In this document: positions 1 through 8,500 of the stretch, one piece after another
How positions within the stretch are numbered: position 1 is the stretch's first letter
How the letters are laid out: each line of letters opens with the position of its first letter
Assembly (NCBI GenBank): GCA_964426945.1
Contig: CAYRSS010000014.1
Coordinates: forward strand, 1 to 64,000
DNA length: 64,000 bases
Direction of reading: 5' to 3'
From: CAYRSS01 sp964426945
GTDB taxonomy: Bacteria; Planctomycetota; Phycisphaerae; UBA1845
The notes under the pieces: generated by a model
Database searches by the model: none
What the model saw: the letters and a program-made list of their open reading frames with translations, nothing else
Told to the model about the DNA's origin: nothing
Position numbers and translations under genes: made by a program

Positions 1-1540
1 GCGGGTCGAAGTCGTTCAGCGGGCGGAGGCGCGGCGGGTTCTTCGGCTTCACGAAGCGCGTCAGGTCGCTTTCGTAGCCGCTGACCTTCAAAAACGTCAT
101 GAGCAGCTGCTTGGTCATCGAGCGGTAGTCGTTGGCGATGCTGACCGCGCCGAAGAGCATGCGATAACGCGGCTGCGTCGCCACCAGCCGGCCGATGCCC
201 TTCCACAGCAGCATCAGCGGCGAGTGGGTCCGCTGATAGGCCGCCGTGATGAACGAACGCCCCAGCTCGTACGCCGGGCCGACCTCGCGAAGCAGCGTCT
301 CGCTGAAGTCAAACAGCGTCCGCGTGTACAGGCCGTAGACGCCGCGCCGCGCGAGCACGTCGTCGGTCGCGCCGAGCCGGTACGCACCCACCAGCTCGCG
401 CTTTTCGGCGTTCCACACGAACAGGTGCAGGTAGTAAGGGTCGAAATGGTCGAGGTCGATCTCGCGGCCGGTGCCCTCGCCGGCCGCGCGGAAGGTCACC
501 TCGCGCAGGCGGCCGATCTCGCGCAACATCAGCGGGATCTCCTCGCCGCGGGCGCAGTACACGCGAAACGCCCCGCTCTCCACCAGCAGCTTGTCGGCTG
601 GCAATTCGATCAGTTCGGCCGCCAGGCGCTGCGGCGACTCGGCGGCGATGATCGGCGCGGGGTTGGCCAGCGCCGCGGGCAGCTCCGGCAGGGCGCCGGC
701 CTCGCCGCGGCGGCATCGCCCCCGCAGGATGTACGTCCGCAGCCGCAGGTACTGCGTCAGGCACTCGGGCGACTCGAACCGGGCCAGCCGCGAGGGCGCG
801 ATCGGGCTGCCGAGGCACACCGACACGCGCGTCCGCTGCTTGTTGATCAGCTCCCGCGGCAGCAGCGCCGTCCGCAGCCGCGGATGCAGCAGGCCGCAGA
901 CTTGAAAGAGCCCGCTGTTGCGCCCGTCAAAGTAAACCGGCACGACCGTCGCACCCGTCCGGCGCACGATCCGCGCCGCGGCGTCGTTCCAGGGCCGGTC
1001 GGTCACGCTGCGGCTGCGCAGTGACAGGCTCGACACCTCGCCCGCGGGAAACACTCCCAGCGCCCCGCCGCCCGCCACCCAGCGGATCGCGTCGCGCATC
1101 GACGCCATGTTGCGGCGGACCGAGTCGCCGCGCTCGAACGGATCCACCGCGAAGAGCAGCTCGCGCAGCTCCGGGATACGCCCCAGCAGATAATTGGCCA
1201 CGAACCGGAAGTCCGGCCGCACGCGCTGCACCAGTGCCGCGAGGATGACACCGTCCAGCGCCCCGAACGGGTGGTTGCATGTCAGCACCACGGGCCCCGT
1301 TGCCGGAATGTGCGAGAGGTCCATTGCGTCCACGTCGAGGCTGATCTGCAACTCGGCCAGGGCGCGCTCGAAAAAGCTCTCGCCCGGCAGCGTCTGCGCA
1401 TGGGCGTACATCCGGTTGAGCCGGGTGAACCCCAGCAGGCGCTCCGCCGCGGAGCCGGCCGCCGCCGCCAGCGGACGACCCAGCGCTGAGCGCGACGACA
1501 GACCAATGTGGAAGGGACCGTGTTTCGAAGTCGTGGACAT
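1..1540 (-). CDS. Lysophospholipid acyltransferase / GNAT (hemolysin-like) fusion, 3' end cut by window
   Basis: This cytoplasmic or membrane-associated enzyme probably transfers acyl groups in lipid synthesis, like OlsA/OlsB-type ornithine-lipid enzymes; the substrate is inferred. Reading from an ATG at 1540, the protein starts MSTTSKHGPF and is open to the window edge (513 codons seen). Residues about 75-270 resemble a PlsC-type acyltransferase with the NHPFGALDG active-site motif, followed by FPAGEVSSL and VPVYFDGRNS. Residues about 320-513 resemble the acetyltransferase domain of the hemolysin family (LREVTFRAAGEGTGREID, ELGRSFI, LLWKGIGRL). The acyltransferase-first order is the usual one in the fused family. 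The C-terminus is missing only because the window ends. The reading frame stays open along its whole length, and both domains lie in it. Confidence 0.85.
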   Translation of the reverse strand, partial: MSTTSKHGPFHIGLSSRSALGRPLAAAAGSAAERLLGFTRLNRMYAHAQTLPGESFFERALAELQISLDVDAMDLSHIPATGPVVLTCNHPFGALDGVILAALVQRVRPDFRFVANYLLGRIPELRELLFAVDPFERGDSVRRNMASMRDAIRWVAGGGALGVFPAGEVSSLSLRSRSVTDRPWNDAAARIVRRTGATVVPVYFDGRNSGLFQVCGLLHPRLRTALLPRELINKQRTRVSVCLGSPIAPSRLARFESPECLTQYLRLRTYILRGRCRRGEAGALPELPAALANPAPIIAAESPQRLAAELIELPADKLLVESGAFRVYCARGEEIPLMLREIGRLREVTFRAAGEGTGREIDLDHFDPYYLHLFVWNAEKRELVGAYRLGATDDVLARRGVYGLYTRTLFDFSETLLREVGPAYELGRSFITAAYQRTHSPLMLLWKGIGRLVATQPRYRMLFGAVSIANDYRSMTKQLLMTFLKVSGYESDLTRFVKPKNPPRLRPLNDFDP

Positions 1541-1781
1541 GTTCGTCTCGTCTGGTTGCAGGGCCGGGGCGCCGTCCCGCACGCCGGCGTGGTGCAGCCG
1601 CGTCACAATGGTAGCATGCCCCCGGCGGGACCGGGTGACAAGTCTATGGCAGGGATCGACCGGTCATATAAACGGACAGTGAAGTTCGTGTGGGCTTTGG
1701 GTTCGCTTGTTCGCCGGGGGGCTGGGGGTCCATTGTAGAAGGGCGACTCAGGCGGTGCCTGCCCCCTTTTTCAACGGGCAA

Positions 1782-2744
1782 CTAGCTGCCCTGCACGAGG
1801 CGGGCGTAGACCGGGTAGTGGTCGGATGGAAACCGCCCGTCGCGCTGCTGGGTGATGATCCCCGCCTGAAGCACCTTCCACGCCGGATCGGCGAGGATGT
1901 AGTCGATCTTCTCCCCGTCCAGCCCGCCGCGGAACCCGTGGAACGTGCCCACTTTCCCCTGGTAGGGCTGCAGCACCCGGAAGGTATCGACGAGGGACCA
2001 CGTGCCCGGCGAGCCCGCCGAGCCGGTGGAGAGATCGATCGCGCCCTTCAGGTGCTTGAGCACGGCGCTGTCTTCGCCCGCGTTGAAGTCGCCGCAGACG
2101 ATTCGCCCGACGGAAGGCTGCTCCCGCCCGAAGGCCTCGGTGATCATGATCGCACCCGTCTCTCGTGCGGCCTGCGACATGTGGTCGAGGTGGGTGTTGT
2201 AGACGTAGAAGCGCGAGCCTGAGGCGACGTCTTCGAACTGCGCCCACGTGCAGATTCGCGGCAGGCTCGCATCGGGATGGCGAGCGCCGGGCGTCAGGCG
2301 CTTCTCATGGCTGGCGAGCCAGAGCGTCTCCTGGGCCAGGAGCCGGAGCTTGTCGGGGCGATAAAGGATCGCCGAATACTCGCCGCGCGTCCGCCCATCA
2401 TCGCGGCCGACGCCCGCTTCCTCGAAGCCGTTGAACCGAGCACGGATGTCATCCAACTGAGACCGCAGGGCCTCCTGCACCGCGAGGATCTCGGGCCGAT
2501 ACTCGTGAATGACGTCAAACGCGACCTCGCGGCGGTTTTCCCAGCGGTTGTCGCCGTCCTCGGGGTTGGCGTAGCGCAGGTTGAAGCTCAGCACGCGCAC
2601 ATCGAGCCGCCCGACGGCGTGCGGCCGCGGCGTCGGCGCAGGCATCGGATCCTGAGCCCGCAGCCCTTCGCGCCCGCGACAGGCCGCCAGCGCAAGCACA
2701 CCGCAGCATGCCACCATGACCGACGAACGCACCATCCTGACCAT
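1782..2744 (-). CDS. Endonuclease/exonuclease/phosphatase (EEP) family lipoprotein
   Basis: This is an exported phosphodiesterase- or nuclease-like enzyme of the EEP (DNase I / inositol-phosphatase) fold, about 320 aa. The N-terminus has a signal sequence with a lipobox-like LALAAC, so it is probably lipid-anchored. Family motifs are visible in order: VLSFNLRYANPEDGDNRW, AVQEAL (metal-binding Glu), VYNTHLDH, CGDFNAGED, KIDYILAD and the terminal SDHYPV (catalytic Asp-His). An ATG at 2744 is used because GAGG lies just upstream; a GTG at 2753 and an ATG at 2735 are alternatives. It stands alone, divergent from the antiporter gene. The actual substrate (nucleic acid, phosphoinositide or other) cannot be told from sequence. 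Confidence 0.9.
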   Translation of the reverse strand: MVRMVRSSVMVACCGVLALAACRGREGLRAQDPMPAPTPRPHAVGRLDVRVLSFNLRYANPEDGDNRWENRREVAFDVIHEYRPEILAVQEALRSQLDDIRARFNGFEEAGVGRDDGRTRGEYSAILYRPDKLRLLAQETLWLASHEKRLTPGARHPDASLPRICTWAQFEDVASGSRFYVYNTHLDHMSQAARETGAIMITEAFGREQPSVGRIVCGDFNAGEDSAVLKHLKGAIDLSTGSAGSPGTWSLVDTFRVLQPYQGKVGTFHGFRGGLDGEKIDYILADPAWKVLQAGIITQQRDGRFPSDHYPVYARLVQGS

Positions 2745-2972
2745 ATACCTCACCCTGCGGCGACCGGCGATGCGGTCTGTCTGTGCCCGGATCGGCTGGG
2801 CAATGTAGCCGATCGGCCGCCCCGCGTCGATTGAAGCGACCCGGGTTCCGCTCGCCGGCGCGGGGTCGCGAGGCCGCGCCGGCGCTTCCGCGGCGTCTAT
2901 TCGCTGCTACGATCCCGACCTGACGGCAGAGCTCGGGGACCGGGCCCGAAACGCCCCCCCGTCGAGTCGCCG

Positions 2973-4739
2973 ATGGCACAGGACTTCGACCGCATGCTGC
3001 TGGCCGCGCACATGACGCATCGCGAGGTGGTGGTGCTCTTCCTCGCGCTCGGGGTGCTCCTGACGGTCGCCCGGGCCCTGGGAGAGCTCGCCCGCTGGCT
3101 CAAGCAGCCCGCGGTGCTGGGGGAGATCCTCGCCGGCATCCTCCTGGGCCCCACCGTGCTCGGGGCGCTGGCCCCGAACCTCAGTCAGTACCTTTTCCCC
3201 ACGCAGGGCGCGGTGCCCGTCGTGCTGGAGGGAATGACCACCTTCGCCGTCACCCTGTTTCTGCTGGTCGCGGGGATGGAGGTGGACCTGTCGATGATGC
3301 TGCGGCTGAAGAAGCCCGCCGCGCTCATCGGGCTGTTCGGTTTCCTCGTGCCCTTCACCCTCGGGTTCGGGCTGGCCTTCTTCGCACCGGGCTTCGCCGG
3401 CATGCAGGAGGGAGCGAACCGCTCCACCTTCGCCCTCTTCCTCGGGACGGCACTGGCCATCGTCGCCCTGCCGGTCATCGCCAAGATCCTGATGGACATG
3501 AACCTGTTCAGGTCCGACCTGGGCATGCTCGTGGTGGCCGTAGCGATCCTGCTTGACCTGCTGGGGTGGATCATCTTTGCGATCATCCTGGGCATGATCA
3601 ACCCCGACGGCGGCAGCCACGGGGCGGTCGCCATGACGATCATCATGACGCTCGCGTTCGTGGTGCTGACCCTCACCGTCGGCCGATGGGCGATCAACCG
3701 GCTGCTGCCCTGGGTGCAGGCCCACACGTCGTGGCCGGGGGGCGTCCTGGGCGCAGCGCTCTCGATCGGCCTGCTCGGAGCCGCGGCGACGGAGTGGATC
3801 GGCGTGCACGCGATGTTCGGCGCGTTCCTCGTCGGCGTGGCGCTGGGCGACTCGCCCCATCTTCAGCAGCGAACGCGAAGCATCATCGAGGAGTTCATCT
3901 CCTTCATCTTCGCCCCGCTGTTTCTGGCGTCGATCGGGCTTCGCGTCGACTTCCTCGCGCATTTCGATCCCTTGCTCACTGTGGTGATACTGGTCATCGC
4001 CTGCGTCGCGGGCAGCGCCGGCTGCGCCATGGGCGCCCGCCTGACGGGCATGGCCCCGCGCCGGGCGTGGGCGACGGGCTTCGCCCTCAACGCCCGCGGC
4101 GCGATGGGGATCATCCTCGCCCTGCTCGCCCGCGAGTACGGCGTGATCGACGACCGACTCTTCGTCGCGCTGGTGGTGATGGCTCTGGTTACGTCGCTCA
4201 TCGCGGCGCCGGCTATTCAGTGGGCGCTGCAGCGCAAGACGAAGGCCAAATTCCGCAACGCCCTGTCGGCGAAGACCTTCATCCCGCGGCTGCAGGACGG
4301 CGATCGGTGGAACGTCATTCAGCAACTCGCGGTCGCGGCGGAGCCGGTCGCGGGGCTGCCCGCGGCGACGATCGCGCAGGCTGTCCGCCAGCGCGAGGAG
4401 ATCATGACCACCGCCCTGCCGGGTGGACTCGCCATCCCGCACGCGCGACTGGCCGGCCTGTCCAAGCCGGTCGTGGCGATCGGCCTCTCGCCGCAGGGCG
4501 TCGATTTTGACTCGCCCGACGGCAAGCTGATCCGCCTCGTCATGATGATTCTGACGCCCATCGACATGGATCAGACCCAGCTAGAGCTGCTGGCCGACAT
4601 CGCGGGCACGTTCCGCCGCGGCGACGTCATTGCCAAAGCCGTGGGATGCACGGGCTACACCGAGTTCCTGGCCATGCTCAACATTCACGCCGAGGCCAAG
4701 GGCCTGCACGAATCCGGCCCCGCGGGCACGCCCGCCTGA
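2973..4739 (+). CDS. CPA2-type cation:proton antiporter with C-terminal PTS EIIA-like domain
   Basis: This membrane protein of 588 aa should exchange Na+ or K+ for protons. Residues about 10-410 contain roughly 12 hydrophobic segments typical of the Na_H_Exchanger family, with KQPAVLGEILAGILLGPT near the N-terminus and GFALNARGAMGIILALLA late in the domain. Residues about 440-575 match a type-2 PTS EIIA domain (PtsN/FruA-like), including the GLAIPHARL segment that holds the phosphorylatable histidine. The ATG at 2973 has no clear ribosome site; an ATG at 2994, preceded by AGGA, is possible. The gap to the next gene is only 16 bp, so the two are probably co-transcribed. Control of transport by phosphotransfer is inference. 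Confidence 0.9.
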   Translation: MAQDFDRMLLAAHMTHREVVVLFLALGVLLTVARALGELARWLKQPAVLGEILAGILLGPTVLGALAPNLSQYLFPTQGAVPVVLEGMTTFAVTLFLLVAGMEVDLSMMLRLKKPAALIGLFGFLVPFTLGFGLAFFAPGFAGMQEGANRSTFALFLGTALAIVALPVIAKILMDMNLFRSDLGMLVVAVAILLDLLGWIIFAIILGMINPDGGSHGAVAMTIIMTLAFVVLTLTVGRWAINRLLPWVQAHTSWPGGVLGAALSIGLLGAAATEWIGVHAMFGAFLVGVALGDSPHLQQRTRSIIEEFISFIFAPLFLASIGLRVDFLAHFDPLLTVVILVIACVAGSAGCAMGARLTGMAPRRAWATGFALNARGAMGIILALLAREYGVIDDRLFVALVVMALVTSLIAAPAIQWALQRKTKAKFRNALSAKTFIPRLQDGDRWNVIQQLAVAAEPVAGLPAATIAQAVRQREEIMTTALPGGLAIPHARLAGLSKPVVAIGLSPQGVDFDSPDGKLIRLVMMILTPIDMDQTQLELLADIAGTFRRGDVIAKAVGCTGYTEFLAMLNIHAEAKGLHESGPAGTPA

Positions 4740-4755
4740 CCCAGCGGAGCACGGG

Positions 4756-5361
4756 ATGACCCCGACGCTCATCGCCATCGCCGGCCCCTCCGCGGGCGGC
4801 AAAACAACGCTAGCCGATGCCCTCGCCGCGAAGCTCTCGGGGCCCGGAGCGAGCGTCATCCCCCTCGACGCGTATTACCTCGACCTCGCCCACCTCCAGC
4901 CGGCGGCGCGTGAGCCGCGGAACTTCGACGTCCCGAACGCCTTTGACTGGCCGCTGATCCTGGCGCACCTCGACGCCCTGCTCGCCGGCCGGTCGATCGA
5001 CATGCCAGTGTACGACTTCGCCTCGCACACGCGCCGGCCGGCGTTCCGGCCGGTCAGCCCCGCGGCCTACTTCATCGTCGAAGGGCTCTACGCGCTTTAC
5101 CGTGAGGAGATTCTGCGGCGTTGCCGACTGCGGGTGTTCATCTCCGCCTCGCCGGACGTCCGCCTTCGCCGCCGCATCGAGCGCGACGGGCGGGAGCGCG
5201 GGCGATCGCCCGAGGCGGTCATCCACCAATTCAACACCACGGTCGAGCCTGCCTTTCACCGGCTGATCGAGCCCACCGCGGCCCACGCCGACCTGCTGCT
5301 CAGCGGCGAGCAGCCGCCCGAACAGCTCGTCGAGGCGGTACTCGCGCAGCTGCGGCCTTAG
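4756..5361 (+). CDS. Uridine-kinase-like P-loop kinase
   Basis: This cytoplasmic kinase of 201 aa resembles uridine kinase/phosphoribulokinase family enzymes that phosphorylate nucleosides or small sugars. The N-terminus MTPTLIAIAGPSAGGKTTLA contains the Walker A loop GPSAGGKTT. Further family features are PLDAYYLDLAHL (substrate-binding Asp-Tyr), NFDVPNAFDW, YDFASHTRR and FIVEGLYALY. The ATG at 4756 is chosen because GGAG stands 7 nt upstream and the P-loop then begins at the usual position; an in-frame upstream extension would run into the antiporter gene. The gene follows the antiporter closely. The true substrate is uncertain, so no gene symbol is given. Confidence 0.87.
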   Translation: MTPTLIAIAGPSAGGKTTLADALAAKLSGPGASVIPLDAYYLDLAHLQPAAREPRNFDVPNAFDWPLILAHLDALLAGRSIDMPVYDFASHTRRPAFRPVSPAAYFIVEGLYALYREEILRRCRLRVFISASPDVRLRRRIERDGRERGRSPEAVIHQFNTTVEPAFHRLIEPTAAHADLLLSGEQPPEQLVEAVLAQLRP

Positions 5362-5392
5362 CAACAACCACACCAGGGGGTGCGCACAAAAC

Positions 5393-5431
5393 GAGCGGGC
5401 CGCCATGCCTCTCGGCATGAACGGCCCGCTC
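5393..5431 (-). terminator. Hairpin terminator between convergent genes
   Basis: A 10-bp GC stem (GAGCGGGCCG with its complement) encloses a smaller CATGCC/GGCATG hairpin. On the minus strand the stem is followed by CGTTTTG, fitting termination of the large minus-strand gene that ends at 5503. Confidence 0.65.
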
Positions 5432-5502
5432 AGGAGGTAAACGAAGCGTTCGCAGCGCCCGGTCGCTGCGGCCGGGCGCGTGGGGCGACGGTGCCTTTCC
5501 GC

Positions 5503-8500
5503 CTAGTGGCGCAGCTCCTTGACCGCCGTCCAGAGCGTCAGCTCGGTATCCAGAACCTGGACAGAGTTGTTGTCCGGGCTGAACAGCGTGGTGCCGACGG
5601 TGTAGAAGTCGAACATGAGCTGATCCGGAACGGCCGAGTACTCAAAGCCGTCCAGCAACAGGCGGCCCGGCGTCACGCCGTTGGCATCGACCGTCTGCTG
5701 ACCCTGCTGGGTGTTCAGCGCACGGAAGGCCCACGGCTCATACTCCAGCGCCGAGCCGTAGCCGTAGTCGACGATCATCGCCCGGCCGCCGAGGCCGTTG
5801 TGGGCGATTTCGGAACCGTCGTCCAGCGCCGCCCACAGCACGACATAGCCGCGGAAGACATAGCCGAGGATCTGCGACGTCGGGTCGGCCGGGTTCTCGC
5901 GAACCGGCACGGCCAGCTGACGCACCGGCGGAGCCGACAGCGACTGAATGATCGAGCAGTCGCCCTGGGCATCCGTGCCACCCGCGGTAGCGCCGTTGCC
6001 GGTGGCCGCCGACCAGTAGGTCGGCTGGTTCGGCGTCAGGCAGAAGTTGAAGTCGACCGAGTTGCACAGCTCGATCTCGCCGACGAGGTACATCTGGATC
6101 CGCGTGCCGTCCTCGAGGTCGTTGGTGAGCTCGAGGAAGGTGTCGCGGATGACGTTCTCGTTGGCGTCCCAGACGGCCTGCACGTGCGCGAACACGAGCA
6201 GACTGCCCTGGCGTGCCGTGGTGGCCACGTCAGAGGCGGCCGGGTGCAGCGAGGCCGTCCCGTCAGGGATGATCTCGCTGTCGAGGATCATGTGCTTGAT
6301 GATGCCGCCCTCCAGGCCGACACCGGCGATCGGCGACGACGTCTCCTCGATCGACTGATCGGGGAAGCGCAGGACGCGCGACGCCACGCCGAGCATCGGC
6401 AGCGGCTCGCTCGCGACGGCGCCCGACCCGCAATTCGGGTGGAACAGGCCGTCGATGCGCGACTTGCCGCGATCGGTCTGGATCGAGGTGCGGAGGAAGT
6501 GGTTCGCCGTCACGCCGTAGCCGGTGAGCAACGTCGAATCCCACTCACACACGCAGCGCTCGGTACCCGAGAAGCGGATCTCGTTCTGGTTCCAGATCGC
6601 CACGCGGGCGCTGGTGCAGCGCGGGCAGTCTCCCGGCGGACGCAGGCACACCTGGGCGGTGCAGCTGTCGTCGGCGGGCTCGTCCTCGCCGTCGCACAGG
6701 CCTGCGGGCAGGTTTGTGCGCTGCGACGAGGTCACGGCGATGTTGTTGAAGCACGTGCCGTTGCCGTCCGCGTCGCAGTCGGCCAGATGGTCGAACCCGG
6801 CGTCCGAGTTGACGATCACCTCGCACGAGACGATCACGTCGGGATCACCCGAAGCGACGACCGTCGAGAAGCAGCCCGTGCCCGGGTTGAGGTCGCACGC
6901 CCCGAAGCTGAGGCTGCCGCCGCTGGCAGCGACGCAGTCGACCAGCGCCGAGTCACAGACCTCCATGTCGAGGTCGGTGTCGCCGTTGTTCTCAAGCACG
7001 TAGGTGTACGTGAGGATCGGCCCGCTCGCGGCCGCCGGCGGGAACTGCGTCCCCTCCGGCAGGTTGAGCTGCGAGGCCGGCCCGATCGCGTACGGACCCT
7101 CGGTCGTCTCGCCCTCGGCCGAGACTTCCTTCAGGCAGTTCTGACGGGTGACGTGCACGTTGAGGCGGGCGTTGTCCACATCGGTGCAGTCCTCGTCATT
7201 CGGGGCCGTCGGCGGGCACGGTGCCGCGGTGGTGTAGCCCTCGACCCGCACGTTGTTGGTGCAGTCGGTGGCCGTGCCGCCGCTGGAGAAGCCGGCCGGA
7301 ACCTCGACCTCGAAGGTGATCTCAAGCGTGCCGCCCGCCGGAATCGGCGTCGACAGGATGAAGCAGCGCTCCGTCCCGTTGAAGGTAAACCCACCGGCCA
7401 CGCCGCACGCCGCCGCGAGGCTCACCGGGGCGCCGTTGACGGTCGCATCAAGCGAACCGCCGACCAGCCACGGCAGACACGACAGCGTGTCGGTGATGCA
7501 GACGGTCTCGATCGGAACGGCACCGATGTTGATGGCCCGCACGACGAACTCGGCGCGAGCGCCGGGCGTCGCCGGGAGCGGAACATCGGCGATGCCGTCA
7601 TCCGGATCGTCGTCGAACAGCGGACCGGGCGCGCCGGTCTCGGTGCAGCGGATGCCCTTGGTCACGCGGAGACGGCAACCCGGAGCAAAGGTGATCGTCG
7701 CGAAGTCGTCGAAGCGAGCGCCGTTGTCGCACACGCCGCCCGTCGAGGTCGACGAGCTGCCGTTGATGCAGTTGCGATAGCGGGCCGGCGACGGATCACC
7801 GCAGACCGCCGGGAAATTGTCCGGAGCGGGATCGCGGGCATCGTCGCGAACCAGGAAGTTCATCAGGGCCGCCTCATCCGCGAATCGGATGCGGCAGGTG
7901 TCACTGACCACACCGCCGCCTGCGGCTGCGTTGCCCAGCGAGATCGTCCCGCCGCCGGTGCAGATGTCGCAGTCGACCAGCGAAACACCGGCCACCGCGG
8001 CCACGTCCGTGCAGAGGAACCGCTCGGTCACCGAGACCGACTCGGCGACTTCGCCGTTGTTGGTCGCGCGGTACGTGTAGATCACGTCCTGCGGATACAC
8101 CGGGCCCGCGCCGCCGTTCAGGGCGTTCAGGTCCAGCGTCGTCATCAGGGCGCCGCCCGGAGCGCTCACCAGCTTCTCCAGGTTGAGGTTGCGGCAGCGC
8201 AGGTTGACGTCGGCGCTGGCCGAGGCGGACACCTCGTCACCGTCGACCACGGGCGGCTGATCCGCATCGCCGGTGGCGGTGATGGTGTTGCGGACGTCGG
8301 TCGTCGTGCCGCTGCAGGTGGCACAGAAGTTCGAGTTCGCCGTGACGTAGGCCTTGAACTGGACGGTGACCACATCGCCCGGAACCTCGTCCGGACAGGT
8401 CGTCATCGCGCCCAGCATGCCGAGGCGGCGGGCGACGCCCGTGCGCGCGTCGATCAGGAACTGGTTGTTGTTGGGGCCGAAGAACGCCGCGTTCAGATCG

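Noticed and set aside
2907..4442. A 511-codon minus-strand open frame under the antiporter gene
   Set aside because: Composition is highly charged and His/Gln/Arg-rich with no motif; the plus-strand frame codes a clear antiporter.
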